A stretch of 64,000 bases of DNA. Source: CBDIHP01 sp965279195. GTDB taxonomy: Bacteria; Planctomycetota; Planctomycetia; Isosphaerales; Isosphaeraceae. The first letter of the stretch is position 1; each line of letters opens with the position of its first letter. The notes below the pieces were generated by a model that ran no database searches, was not told the DNA's origin, and saw nothing but the letters and a program-made list of their open reading frames with translations. The DNA lies in contig CBDIHP010000039.1 of NCBI GenBank assembly GCA_965279195.1, positions 193,854 through 257,853 of the forward strand. Reading direction: 5' to 3'. Both the position numbers and the translations under genes were made by a program. Shown piece by piece: positions 1 through 7,551 of the stretch.

Positions 1-980
1 GGAAAAAGGTCGGCCAGGATGTTCAACGCGATCCGATCGGCCGGGTCGTTGAATGTCGGGACCAGCACGAGGCCGTTGGCGATGTAGAAATTCGCATAGC
101 TCGCCGGGACCCTCTGGCCCTCGAAGACGAGCGGCCTCGGCATGGGCAACTCGACCACATCCAGGGGGCGGCCGTCCTGGTCGTGGGCGCGGGAGAGCCG
201 CTCGCGGTTGTCCTTGAGCCGGGCGTGGTTCTCGTCCGACTCGTCATGCTCCATCACGGTCACCACCGTGGTCGGGTTCACGAACCGGCAGAGGTCGTCG
301 ACATGCCCGTGGGTGTCGTCGCCGACGATGCCCTCGTTGAGCCACACGACGTGCGACGCGCCGAGATAATCGGCCAGGAACCTCTCGATCCCCGCGCGGT
401 CGAGCTTGGGGTTACGGGCCTGGATCGGGCTCAGGAGGCATTCCTCGGTGGTGAGGACGGTCCCCTTGCCGTTGACGTCGATCGATCCCCCTTCGAGCAC
501 GACGCGGGTCGGTTCGGCCGCCTCATCCACGAACGTCGGCTTCCATCGGGGGCGGTTGAGGATCTTGCCGATGGCCCTGGGGACCTTGCCGTCGCGTTTG
601 TGGTTCTCGTACTTGGCCCAGCCGTTGAAGACCCAGTGGACCAGGCCGAGTTCCTTGCCATTCGTGAGCATCGACGGCCCGGAGTCGCGGGTCCAGACGC
701 GGTCGGTCTTCACCAGGTGGAGGCCGACATTGTCCATGACCGCCCCCGCGCGAGTGAGCCGGTCGGCGGCGTCGTCGCGGAGTTTTTCGTCCTGGACCAG
801 GATCTCGACCCGCTCGACCCGGCTCAGATGCCGGACGATGTCGGCGTAGACCCAGGGGATGGGGCCGAACTTCCCGGGCCAATCCTCTTTATTGTGAGGC
901 CAGGCGATCCAGGTGGCGGCGTGCGGCTCCCACTCGGCGGGCATCCGGTAACCAAGGCTCGTGGGGGTCTCGTCCGCCAT
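1..980 (-). CDS. aguA: Agmatine deiminase (partial, 3' end outside window)
   Basis: The first 326 codons are present, starting at the ATG at 980, and the frame is still open at the window edge. The family hydrolyses agmatine to N-carbamoylputrescine and ammonia in the cytoplasm, a step of arginine-to-putrescine metabolism. The start matches the family well: GYRMPAEWEPHAATWIAWPH near the N terminus, then VWTRDSGPS, VVLEGGSIDVNGKG and DDTHGHVDDLCRF, which carry the guanidine-binding and catalytic Asp/His residues. The C-terminal catalytic Cys motif lies beyond the window and cannot be checked. It is divergent from the RidA-like gene. A peptidyl-arginine-deiminase relative is the alternative. 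Confidence 0.9.
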   Translation of the reverse strand, partial: MADETPTSLGYRMPAEWEPHAATWIAWPHNKEDWPGKFGPIPWVYADIVRHLSRVERVEILVQDEKLRDDAADRLTRAGAVMDNVGLHLVKTDRVWTRDSGPSMLTNGKELGLVHWVFNGWAKYENHKRDGKVPRAIGKILNRPRWKPTFVDEAAEPTRVVLEGGSIDVNGKGTVLTTEECLLSPIQARNPKLDRAGIERFLADYLGASHVVWLNEGIVGDDTHGHVDDLCRFVNPTTVVTVMEHDESDENHARLKDNRERLSRAHDQDGRPLDVVELPMPRPLVFEGQRVPASYANFYIANGLVLVPTFNDPADRIALNILADLF

Positions 981-1106
981 CGGGAGGCTCGCAATCGTCG
1001 GCGTTGGACATTGTTCGGGAATCGAATCTTACCAGGATTGTCCAGAGCCCGCCGACATTTTCCGTGATGCCGTCGCTGGCACGCGGCGGGACGCCGGTTC
1101 GGTGTG

Positions 1107-1135
1107 TTGATTTTGGCCCCGTGGTGGGTTAGCGT
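1107..1135 (+). promoter_or_regulatory. Candidate sigma-70-type promoter of the RidA-like gene
   Basis: TTGATT at 1107-1112 and TAGCGT at 1130-1135 are separated by 17 bp. They lie about 70 bp upstream of the RidA-like start in the 224-bp gap between two divergent genes. This is a pattern match only. Confidence 0.35.
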
Positions 1136-1204
1136 TCGGGGCGGTTGGCGGGCGCGTTGAGCCGCGCCGCCGGATTGCTGGAAACCCTGCCGAGAGGACG
1201 ACCG

Positions 1205-1666
1205 ATGGGAGCCGAAGATCGCATCAAGGAACTCAAGCTGGAACTGCCCCCCGCTCCCAAGCCGGTTGCCACGTACCTGACGGCCGTCCGCCAGGGCAAC
1301 CTGCTTTACGTCTCGGGCCACGGCCCGCTCCGGTCGGACGGCACGATGCACACCGGCAAGCTCGGGGCCGACCTCGACATCCCCGCCGGACAGGCCGCCG
1401 CGCGTCAGACAGGGCTCGCGATCCTCTCGACCATCCGGACCAACCTCGGCTCGCTCGACAAGGTCGTGCGGCTCGTGAAGGTGCTCGGCATGGTCGCATG
1501 CACCCCGGACTTCGCCGACCAGCCCAAGGTCATCAACGGCTTCTCGGACCTCATGGTTGAGGTGTTCGGCGAAGCCGGCCGGGGTGCCCGGTCCGCCATC
1601 GGCATGGTCGCCCTCCCGGGCCACATCGCCGTCGAGATCGAGGCGATCTTCGAAGTGAAGGATTGA
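1205..1666 (+). CDS. RidA/YjgF/YER057c-family protein
   Basis: A protein of 153 residues with the RidA-like fold signature: an N-terminal strand region (NLLYVSGHGPL), a central helix (QTGLAILSTIRTNLGSLDKV) and the C-terminal GARSAIGMVALPGHIAVEIE. Members are small trimeric cytoplasmic enzymes. Canonical RidA hydrolyses reactive enamines and imines, but this one resembles the subgroup with VALPGH in place of the usual catalytic Arg motif, so its substrate is not known. I chose the ATG at 1205 because it begins the conserved region; an upstream start at 1145 would add 20 residues with no family match. A second, different RidA-like gene lies beyond the prophage at 51095. Confidence 0.85.
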   Translation: MGAEDRIKELKLELPPAPKPVATYLTAVRQGNLLYVSGHGPLRSDGTMHTGKLGADLDIPAGQAAARQTGLAILSTIRTNLGSLDKVVRLVKVLGMVACTPDFADQPKVINGFSDLMVEVFGEAGRGARSAIGMVALPGHIAVEIEAIFEVKD

Positions 1667-1699
1667 GCTTCGCGTCCTCCCCGCGGCACCAACCCGCGC

Positions 1700-1857
1700 G
1701 GCGCTGGGCGCGGGTCTCCTGAACCTGCCCCAGCCTGCGCCTCGCCCCACCGCGTAACGCGGTCTCCAGAGCGGAATCCAGAAGGGTCTGGAGACCCGGT
1801 TCGCTGGTCCACTTCGATTCATGTGGGGGCGGGGTCTGGAGACCCTCGCCCAGCGCC
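1700..1857. repeat. Nested inverted repeat between RidA-like and SDR genes
   Basis: The 20-bp arms at 1700-1719 and 1838-1857 are complementary with one mismatch (GGCGCTGGGCG then GGGTCTCC). A shorter pair, GGTCTCCAG at 1761-1769 and CTGGAGACC at 1788-1796, is nested inside. The structure fills the 207-bp intergenic gap and could form a hairpin in RNA or be a REP-like element. There is no T run. Confidence 0.6.
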
Positions 1858-1873
1858 TGCGGCCCGTTCGCCA

Positions 1874-2713
1874 ATGGAACTGGAACGAATCGTGCCCCAA
1901 CGCCGCCTGGAAGGCATGGCCTGCGTCATCATCGGCGGTTCGAGCGGCATCGGCCTGGCGTGCGCGAGGCGGTTCCTCGTCGAAGGAGCCCGCGTCCATG
2001 TGGCGGGCAAGACGGATGACTCGGTCCAACTCGCCCGAGCGGAACTCGCCCCCCTCGGCGACGTCCACGCCCTCGCCATCGACGCCGCCGAGGAATCGGA
2101 TGTCGAGCGATTCTTCGCATCGAGACCCGGACGCATCGATGTCCTGCTCCACGTCGCCGGCATCAGCGGACGCAGGTTCGGCGACGCCCCGCTGCACGAG
2201 TGCACGCTCGGCGGCTGGGAGACCGTCCTCGCCCAGAACGCCCGCAGCGTCTTCCTCACCAACCGCGCGGCCATCCGGCGGATGCTGGCCCAGGAGATCG
2301 ACGGAAACGGCCTGCGCGGATGCGTCGTCAACGTCGGGTCGGTGCTGGCGACGTCCCCATCACCCCGCTACTTCGGCACCTACGCCTATGCCGCCAGCAA
2401 GGGCGCGATCGAATCGATGACCCGCATGGCCGCCGCGCAATATGCCCCGGACCGCATCCGTTTCAATGTGCTCGCACCTTCGTTGATCGAAACGCCGATG
2501 TCCCAGCGCGCCGTGAACGACCCGACCATCCGGGCGTTCCTGGAGACCAAGCAACCCCTGGCGGGCGGCCCGGGGACGGTCGATGATTGCGTCGAGGCCG
2601 CGCTGTTCCTGTGCGAGCCCACCAGCCGATTCATCACCGGGACGACCCTGACCGTCGACGGCGGCTGGTCGGTCTCCGAAGGCCAGTGGCCGGAACCGAA
2701 GGGCGACGGATGA
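1874..2713 (+). CDS. SDR-family NAD(P)-dependent oxidoreductase
   Basis: This 279-residue short-chain dehydrogenase has the nucleotide-binding glycine motif GGSSGIG near residue 20, the LLHVAGISG motif, and the catalytic Ser and YAASK (Tyr-x-x-x-Lys) near residue 175. The C-terminal FITGTTLTVDGGWS is typical of classical SDRs of about 250 residues. It is a cytoplasmic dehydrogenase or reductase of unknown substrate. The ATG at 1874 directly precedes the Rossmann fold; upstream in-frame sequence is low-complexity. It overlaps the SIS-domain gene by 4 bp (ATGA), so the two are co-transcribed and may act in one sugar or sugar-acid pathway. That pathway link is inferred from position. Confidence 0.9.
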   Translation: MELERIVPQRRLEGMACVIIGGSSGIGLACARRFLVEGARVHVAGKTDDSVQLARAELAPLGDVHALAIDAAEESDVERFFASRPGRIDVLLHVAGISGRRFGDAPLHECTLGGWETVLAQNARSVFLTNRAAIRRMLAQEIDGNGLRGCVVNVGSVLATSPSPRYFGTYAYAASKGAIESMTRMAAAQYAPDRIRFNVLAPSLIETPMSQRAVNDPTIRAFLETKQPLAGGPGTVDDCVEAALFLCEPTSRFITGTTLTVDGGWSVSEGQWPEPKGDG

Positions 2714-3498
2714 GCGACGCGCAGCCGACCGACGTGTTCTCGCAGTACCTGAAGGCCGCCCGGTCGGCCCTCGACGCCATCGAGGCCGATCAGCTAGGCC
2801 CCATCCAGCAGGCTGCCGAACGGTTTGCGAAGGCGATCCTGGCCGGTCGGCTGGTCCACGTCTTCGGGACGGGCCACTCGCGGATGGCCGTCGAGGAGAT
2901 GTTCCCGCGATACGGGTCGTTCCCCGGGTTCCACCCGATCGTGGAACTCTCGATGACCTTCCACAACCCCGTCGTCGGCCCCAACGGCCAGCGCCAGGCG
3001 ATGTTCCTGGAAAACGTCCAGGGCTTCGGGCCCGTCCTCTGGCGGAACTTCGTCACCTCGCCCGACGACTGCCTGCTCGCCATCTCCACCAGCGGCTGCA
3101 ACGCGGTGACGATCGACGTCGCCATCGAGGCGAAGAAACAGGGCATGTTCACGGTCGCCCTCACCTCCGTGGCCCACGGCAAGGCCTCGACTTCGAAGCA
3201 CGAGAGTGGCCGGAAGCTCACGGATGTGGTCGATCTCGTCCTCGACCACCACGCGCCGGTGGGGGATTCGGCGGTCTGGATCGACAACCTGCGCACGCCG
3301 GTCTCGCCCCTTTCGAGCGTGACCGGGTGCGCGGTCATCAACATGCTCAAGGCCGAGACGGCCCGCCTGCTGACCGAGGCCGGGCAGCCGCCGCTGGTCC
3401 TGACGGCCGCCTGCCACGTCGGGGCGGAAGGGGCGAGGCAACTGTTCGACGCCACCTATGACGACTACCGCCGACGGATCGGCGTGCTCTACCGCTGA
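2710..3498 (+). CDS. SIS-domain (sugar isomerase fold) protein
   Basis: This 262-residue protein carries a phosphosugar-binding SIS domain: HVFGTGHSRMAVEE near residue 50 and LLAISTSGCNAVTIDVA near residue 125, the latter being the S-x-S/T-G loop that binds sugar phosphates. It resembles the UPF0309-like group of SIS proteins related to N-acetylmuramic-acid-6-phosphate etherases and ketosamine isomerases. The exact reaction is unknown. It starts at an ATG that overlaps the SDR stop by 4 bp. Its 3' end overlaps the convergent glycosidase-like gene by 10 bp. Confidence 0.85.
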   Translation: MSDAQPTDVFSQYLKAARSALDAIEADQLGPIQQAAERFAKAILAGRLVHVFGTGHSRMAVEEMFPRYGSFPGFHPIVELSMTFHNPVVGPNGQRQAMFLENVQGFGPVLWRNFVTSPDDCLLAISTSGCNAVTIDVAIEAKKQGMFTVALTSVAHGKASTSKHESGRKLTDVVDLVLDHHAPVGDSAVWIDNLRTPVSPLSSVTGCAVINMLKAETARLLTEAGQPPLVLTAACHVGAEGARQLFDATYDDYRRRIGVLYR

Positions 3499-4394
3499 GC
3501 GTTGCTCGGCACGCCCTGGATGTAGAGACGGACGTCCGGGTGCATGGTATAGAGCCGCAGACCCTCGGGGGCCTTCACGAGGATCCCGCTGGAGTTGTTG
3601 GTGGGGACGATCGGGTTCCCCGGGAACTTCTCCCAGTGGATCTTGTCCTTCGACCGCGCCAGGCAGGTCGTCCAGGGCTTGCCAGGGCGGCTCTCGTTGG
3701 CGTGGTAGACGGCGTAGTACAGATCACCACGCTTGACCACCTGGTTCATCGCCACGGCCGCCTTGTCGTAGGAACCCGGCCCGAGCCCGATGATCGGCTC
3801 GTCCTGGACGTTGGTCCAGACCTTCAGATCCGTCGAGGTTGCCAGCCAGATTCCGAGGTCCTTCCGCTCATAGAAGAGGAACCAGGTCCCATCCTCCTCG
3901 ATGACAGCGGGGGTGCCATAGGGGCCAGGCTCGATCGGCTTGCCGCCTTTGAGCCGGACATCCAGGGGCCCCTGCTCCTGCCAGGCGATGCCGTCGGTCG
4001 AGGTCAACCGATGGGCGACGTCATTCTTCCCCTCGGCGAACATGTGGAACGCGCCGTCTTTCTTGACGATGCACATGTCCTCGACCCAGCCCTCGGTGTG
4101 GATTGGATTCCTGGCGTCGCGTTCCCAGCTCAGGCCGTCCTTCGAGGTCGCATGGCCGAGCAAGCGAAGGGGGGATTTGTCGTCGTTGTACCCCGTATAC
4201 CAGAGGTGGTAGACCCCTTTGTCATCCACCAGGGTGTAGCCCCGCTCACGGATTTTCCTGTCCCAGGTGTCGGTGCCCGTCCCCGCGAATAGCGGCCGGT
4301 TCGAGTACGGCTCCCAGCGAGTGAAGAGCCAGGGCTCTTCGGCCCTGTCGGCGGTCGAGAGGATCAAGAAAACGGTCGCGGCGAGGATGCTCAT
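3489..4394 (-). CDS. Secreted GH43-like five-bladed beta-propeller protein
   Basis: A 301-residue protein that starts with a short signal peptide (ILAATVFLILSTADRAEE) at the ATG at 4394. The rest contains repeated propeller-blade patterns such as YHLWYTGYNDD, LLGHATSKDGLSWERD, VEDMCIVKKDG, GTPAVIEEDGTWFLFYE and LYYAVYHANES. These are usual in GH43/GH32/GH62/GH68/GH130-type glycosidases. It is probably an exported carbohydrate-active enzyme or lectin-like propeller; I cannot assign the acid/base residues with confidence. Longer in-frame starts exist upstream but run through the inverted-repeat element. Confidence 0.75.
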   Translation of the reverse strand: MSILAATVFLILSTADRAEEPWLFTRWEPYSNRPLFAGTGTDTWDRKIRERGYTLVDDKGVYHLWYTGYNDDKSPLRLLGHATSKDGLSWERDARNPIHTEGWVEDMCIVKKDGAFHMFAEGKNDVAHRLTSTDGIAWQEQGPLDVRLKGGKPIEPGPYGTPAVIEEDGTWFLFYERKDLGIWLATSTDLKVWTNVQDEPIIGLGPGSYDKAAVAMNQVVKRGDLYYAVYHANESRPGKPWTTCLARSKDKIHWEKFPGNPIVPTNNSSGILVKAPEGLRLYTMHPDVRLYIQGVPSNAQR

Positions 4395-4463
4395 GATGAA
4401 GGACTCTCGGGTGATTGGTCGTCGGACGCGAGTGTGACGAACCCCTGCCCTCGGGGCAAGCCA

Positions 4464-4607
4464 CCCGGAGTGCGGAAGCTCGCTTCCGCTCTGTTCTCGC
4501 GGAGCTTGCTCCGCGTGCCCCATCGAAGCGAAAAACGCTGTCCGACGTCCCATCTCGGGAGCAAACTCCCACCTCGCGAAAGCGGAAGCGAGCTTCCGCG
4601 CTCCGGG
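4464..4607. repeat. 144-bp MITE/REP-like inverted-repeat element
   Basis: The 27-bp ends at 4464-4490 and 4581-4607 are inverted copies with one mismatch. Each contains the smaller palindrome GCGGAAGC(T/G)(C/A)GCTTCCGC (4472-4489 and 4582-4599), and a related GCGGAGCTTGCTCCGC sits inside at 4499-4514. No protein is supported across it. It fills the gap between the glycosidase-like gene and the tRNA. Confidence 0.65.
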
Positions 4608-4662
4608 TGAGATCCGCCCGCTTGCGTTTCGCGGGGCGAGGGGTTAGGATATCCCCATCGCT

Positions 4663-4740
<78 letters not shown>

Positions 4741-4792
4741 GAACTTGCCCAAAAGGCAAGGATCGCCAATGCCGCAAACTCTGTTGTTCTGG

Positions 4793-6031
4793 TCATTTGA
4801 CCACCGTACAATGGGTTTGGGGTTCACTTCGATTGAGCCCGCCGTCGGGGAACTTTGGCGAGTGCGCTCCGACGGCGGGTTTTTCATGCGCGCCCGTAGC
4901 TCCCTTCACACCCGAGGTGAAGATGCGGGCACGGCTGTCGCGGTTGAGGTTCCTGACCTGCTTGTAGAGCCGGACCGGGACGTCTACCCTGAGACGACCC
5001 TCGGCCACGTCGGTCATCCATCCCCGGTGGAACGGCGTGTAGGGGTGGTCCTCCCACTCGTCTGTGAGCTTGCGGACGGCGGCCTCGATCGCTTCGGGCC
5101 CGCACGGGCTGGCCAGGCGCTCGATCAGCTCGACCGTGGTCGGCGGCCTGCTCGACGGCGAGGGGGCCGGCGGGGCCGGCGACGGGCGGGGTTGCACGGG
5201 CTCTGCGGGCCTCGGGGGCACCTTCCCCGCGAATTCGGCGGGGAGTCGCCCGGCGTCCTGCAGGCCCCACATCGCCAGCTTTCGGAGCATGGCGGGGGTG
5301 CGGGGCCGGGCGAGGTCCGAGAGCCACGCCCGGATCTGATCCTCCGAGGCCACTGGTGGGTCGCCTGGCGGGCCTGAGGCGATCGGCTCGGCCGTGGAGT
5401 CGTCCGGGGAGGCCGATGCCTCCTGGGGCCTCTGGGGTGGTCGGGCATCGAGGCTCGGCGAAGGCGGGTCTCCGGCCCTCTCGCCCGCCCGCGTCAACGT
5501 ACACGTTTTCTGTTCTTGTACGGGTTCTGCATATAAGGGGGGTCCAGGGGGGGGCGCGAGATCTCGCGCCGAATCGCGCGAGATCTCGCGCGGATCGGGA
5601 CGCGATCTCGCGGGCTCGCGGAGGGCCGGGAAGACCGGCGGCCGGTCCTCCAGCTTCCACGCCAGGACGAAGACCGTCCGGGGCTTGCCCCACATCGTCT
5701 CCTCCACCTGGTGGAGCCAACCGGCCTCCTTCAGCCGGGCGATCCCCTTGCGGACGGAGCTCGCCGACAGGCCGGAGTCGGCCGCCAGGTCGTCGGGGGT
5801 CCGCCAGTATCGGAAGGACTGGTAACACTTCACGGCCATGAAGGCGGCCACCGTCAGGGGGGCCCCGTTCAGGCGTTTGTCGGTGAACATGGCGATCGGC
5901 AGGCAGACCCGGCCCTCATGGGCGGGACGCGGTGCGAGGTCGCCGTAGCGTGGCGGTGCCTTCTTCGGCGCGGGATCGGAATCCAGCGCGAATGACCCCA
6001 CCGCGCCGCTGGCGGGTGGTAAACTGGGCAT
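4793..6031 (-). CDS. Winged-helix replication-initiator-like protein
   Basis: A protein of 412 residues. Residues ~45-125 form a winged helix-turn-helix (YWRTPDDLAADSGLSASSVR, then IARLKEAGWLHQVEE) of the type found in phage and plasmid replication initiators. A Pro/Arg-rich linker follows. Residues ~235-385 form a helical C-terminal region (LLERLASP-like and WEDHPYTPFHRGWMTDV) that may bind DNA or the host helicase loader. The linker is encoded by palindromic iterons, which suggests the origin is inside the gene, as in lambda gene O. It is the last gene of the leftward early block, but a terminator at 6130-6181 separates it from the upstream genes, so it likely has its own promoter. The precise start is uncertain because the ribosome site is weak. 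Confidence 0.6.
   Translation of the reverse strand: MPSLPPASGAVGSFALDSDPAPKKAPPRYGDLAPRPAHEGRVCLPIAMFTDKRLNGAPLTVAAFMAVKCYQSFRYWRTPDDLAADSGLSASSVRKGIARLKEAGWLHQVEETMWGKPRTVFVLAWKLEDRPPVFPALREPARSRPDPREISRDSARDLAPPPGPPLYAEPVQEQKTCTLTRAGERAGDPPSPSLDARPPQRPQEASASPDDSTAEPIASGPPGDPPVASEDQIRAWLSDLARPRTPAMLRKLAMWGLQDAGRLPAEFAGKVPPRPAEPVQPRPSPAPPAPSPSSRPPTTVELIERLASPCGPEAIEAAVRKLTDEWEDHPYTPFHRGWMTDVAEGRLRVDVPVRLYKQVRNLNRDSRARIFTSGVKGATGAHEKPAVGAHSPKFPDGGLNRSEPQTHCTVVK
4838..4884 (+). terminator. Strong rightward intrinsic terminator at prophage left end
   Basis: CCCGCCGTCGG at 4838-4848 pairs perfectly with CCGACGGCGGG at 4869-4879 and is followed by TTTTT at 4880-4884. It lies about 100 bp downstream of tRNA-Ala and antisense to the 3' end of the replication gene. 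It would stop transcripts from the tRNA promoter entering the prophage. Confidence 0.75.
5495..5612. other. Candidate prophage replication origin (iterons inside the initiator gene)
   Basis: Two perfect 18-bp palindromes built on GCGCGAGATCTCGCGC lie at 5553-5570 and 5575-5592. The half-site ATCTCGCG recurs at 5561, 5583 and 5605, exactly 22 bp (two helical turns) apart. Immediately beside them (about 5495-5537) is an unusually AT-rich stretch with inverted GTACA/TTGTAC elements. This is the layout of an initiator-bound origin with a DNA-unwinding element. The function is inferred from the pattern and from its place in the initiator-like gene. Confidence 0.5.
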
Positions 6032-6129
6032 AACACTTCGATTGAGAAGACGGCGCTATCTGCGAGTTACTTGGCGAGTGCGTCGCGGATAAGGCCAGGG
6101 TCGCGGTTGACGGGAACTCCTCGCGGAAC

Positions 6130-6181
6130 GATCAAAAACGAAGGCCCTCTGGCGGGCTAGCACACACCGCCGAGGGCCTTC
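6130..6181 (-). terminator. Leftward intrinsic terminator after the early operon
   Basis: On the minus strand GAAGGCCCTC (6181-6172) pairs with GAGGGCCTTC (6149-6140), with an inner GGCGG/CCGCC pairing, and is followed by GTTTTTG. It sits about 100 bp downstream of the pentapeptide-repeat gene. The remaining gap to the replication gene (6032-6129) should contain that gene's promoter, but no clear box is visible. Confidence 0.7.
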
Positions 6182-6277
6182 GATGCACGGACCATCGCAT
6201 CGCACCCGATCGAGGTGGCGGAGGCGACGGCCGGTGTACGTTGGGCGGGTGCTAGACCGCTCTCGTGGGCAACGCTA

Positions 6278-7063
6278 TCACCCGGGCGGCGGCGGGTCAA
6301 CGCCCTCCGCGCCGTTTTCGGGCGGGTGGCCGGATGCCGCCACCTGCGGCGTGCGGGCCTTGATCTTCGCGGCGGCCCTGGCGATCAGGGCCGGGGCGTC
6401 GTCGCCGTCGACCTTGTAGGCGGCCAGGGCCTTGAGGGCCCAGCGGCGGGTGCCCTTGCTGAGCGGGATCCTGGCGAAGTCGGCCCAGCACCAGGCCCGG
6501 TTGGCCAGGATCAGGCCGATCAGGGCGTGGCGGCGGAGGTGCACCGGGCGGAGGTCGGCGGCGGACCCGGGCGTCGGCACGGCGCGGGCCAGCAGCTCGG
6601 CGACCAGGTCGTGCGACTGCCAGGCGAGCTTGGCCCCACTGAGGTCCGCCCCACGGAGGTACGCCCCACTGAGGTCCGCCCCACTGAGGTACGCCCCACG
6701 GAGGTCCGCCCCACGGAGGTCCGCCCCACGGAGGTCCGCCCCACGGAGGTACGCCCCACTGAGGTCCGCCCCACGGAGGTCCGCCCCACGGAGGTACGCC
6801 CCACGGAGGTCCGCCCCACGGAGGTCCGCCCCACTGAGGTACGCCCCACTGAGGTACGCCCCACTGAGGTCCGCCCCACTGAGGTACGCCCCACTGAGGT
6901 ACGCCCCACTGAGGTACGCCCCACTGAGGTACGCCCCACGGAGGTCCGCCCCACGGAGGTACGCCTGCTTTGCGACCGCTTCGAGCGCGGCGGACCGGAC
7001 GTCGGTCGCGGCCTCGCTGGTGTAGGCCGGCTCCAATCGCCAGCGATGGGGGATCGCGATCAA
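6278..7063 (-). CDS. Pentapeptide-repeat protein
   Basis: A 261-residue protein. After about 30 residues it contains 22 consecutive A(D/Y)L(R/S)G pentapeptides (residues ~34-143), then a 115-residue helical C-terminal domain with no recognised family. Pentapeptide repeats form a right-handed quadrilateral beta-helix. Some members (Qnr, MfpA) mimic DNA and bind gyrase, but most have unknown roles. The start is a TTG at 7063 whose TTGA overlaps the stop of the upstream gene, so the two are translationally coupled. A gyrase or DNA-mimic role in phage replication is only a possibility. Confidence 0.8.
   Translation of the reverse strand: MIAIPHRWRLEPAYTSEAATDVRSAALEAVAKQAYLRGADLRGAYLSGAYLSGAYLSGAYLSGADLSGAYLSGAYLSGADLRGADLRGAYLRGADLRGADLSGAYLRGADLRGADLRGADLRGAYLSGADLSGAYLRGADLSGAKLAWQSHDLVAELLARAVPTPGSAADLRPVHLRRHALIGLILANRAWCWADFARIPLSKGTRRWALKALAAYKVDGDDAPALIARAAAKIKARTPQVAASGHPPENGAEGVDPPPPG
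6634..6963. repeat. 22 x 15-bp tandem repeat inside the pentapeptide gene
   Basis: The unit is CCCCAC(T/G)GAGGT(C/A)CG on the plus strand. Only two positions vary. These encode S/R and D/Y at two fixed places of each pentapeptide. All other bases are identical through 330 bp, so the array is a candidate for unit gain and loss by slippage. Confidence 0.95.
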
Positions 7064-7524
7064 AGGGCACCCCCTTCCGGCTTCGAAGCGGGGCCGCCGC
7101 CCAGCCTGCGGAACCGCTGGATGAGCAGCGTGACGAGCTGATCCAGCCTGGTGGCCGAGACCTTCGGCGGGGTCTCGACGGGCAGGGCCACGAGCCGGTC
7201 GCCGACGCGGGAGACCCGCCAGTCGGCCCACTCGTAGGAGTCGCCGGCGGCCACGTGGTGGGCGGCGGACCTCGCCAGCTCGTCGGCCAGGTCCTCGGCG
7301 GTCTCGAACAGGAGCTGGAAGCGGACGGCGGCCCGGCTCAGGAGGATGAGCGACTTGATCGGGTCGTCGGAGGCCCGGAACGCGGGGTCGCCGGTGAGGA
7401 CGGCCGTCACCTCGGGGGCGACGTGGTGGAGCGCGTGGCCGAGCTGCTCCAGGTCGGCGGCGACGCGCTCGATGATGCGGTCGGGGTCGGAGGGCAGGTA
7501 CTTGCCGATGCGGTTGGCGGACAT
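7060..7524 (-). CDS. Hypothetical helical protein, early operon
   Basis: 154 residues, starting at the ATG at 7524 with GGAG five bases upstream. An in-frame GTG at 7530 is less likely. It is mainly helical, with LPSDPDRIIERVAADLEQLG near the start and LDQLVTLLIQRFRRLGGG at the end. No family is recognised. It lies between the small Rad52-tail-like gene and the pentapeptide gene and overlaps the latter by 4 bp, which suggests a shared early role. Confidence 0.6.
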   Translation of the reverse strand: MSANRIGKYLPSDPDRIIERVAADLEQLGHALHHVAPEVTAVLTGDPAFRASDDPIKSLILLSRAAVRFQLLFETAEDLADELARSAAHHVAAGDSYEWADWRVSRVGDRLVALPVETPPKVSATRLDQLVTLLIQRFRRLGGGPASKPEGGAL

Positions 7525-7551
7525 GATCACTCCGTCGTGAAGGGGGAATGG

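Noticed and set aside
183..1067. Open frame of 294 codons on the plus strand
   Set aside because: It is the antisense of the agmatine deiminase gene, whose minus-strand protein shows clear family motifs. The plus-strand product is low-complexity and matches nothing.
6635..6963. Possible CRISPR array
   Set aside because: The repeats are contiguous 15-bp units without spacers and encode pentapeptides. No other repeat-spacer pattern and no cas genes are present in the window.
6297..7141. Other-frame proteins made of VGRTS, TEVRP, GGPPW or RSAPR repeats
   Set aside because: All six frames are open across the 15-bp tandem repeat because its unit is a multiple of three. Only the A(D/Y)L(R/S)G frame is a known fold and has a coupled start and flanking domain.
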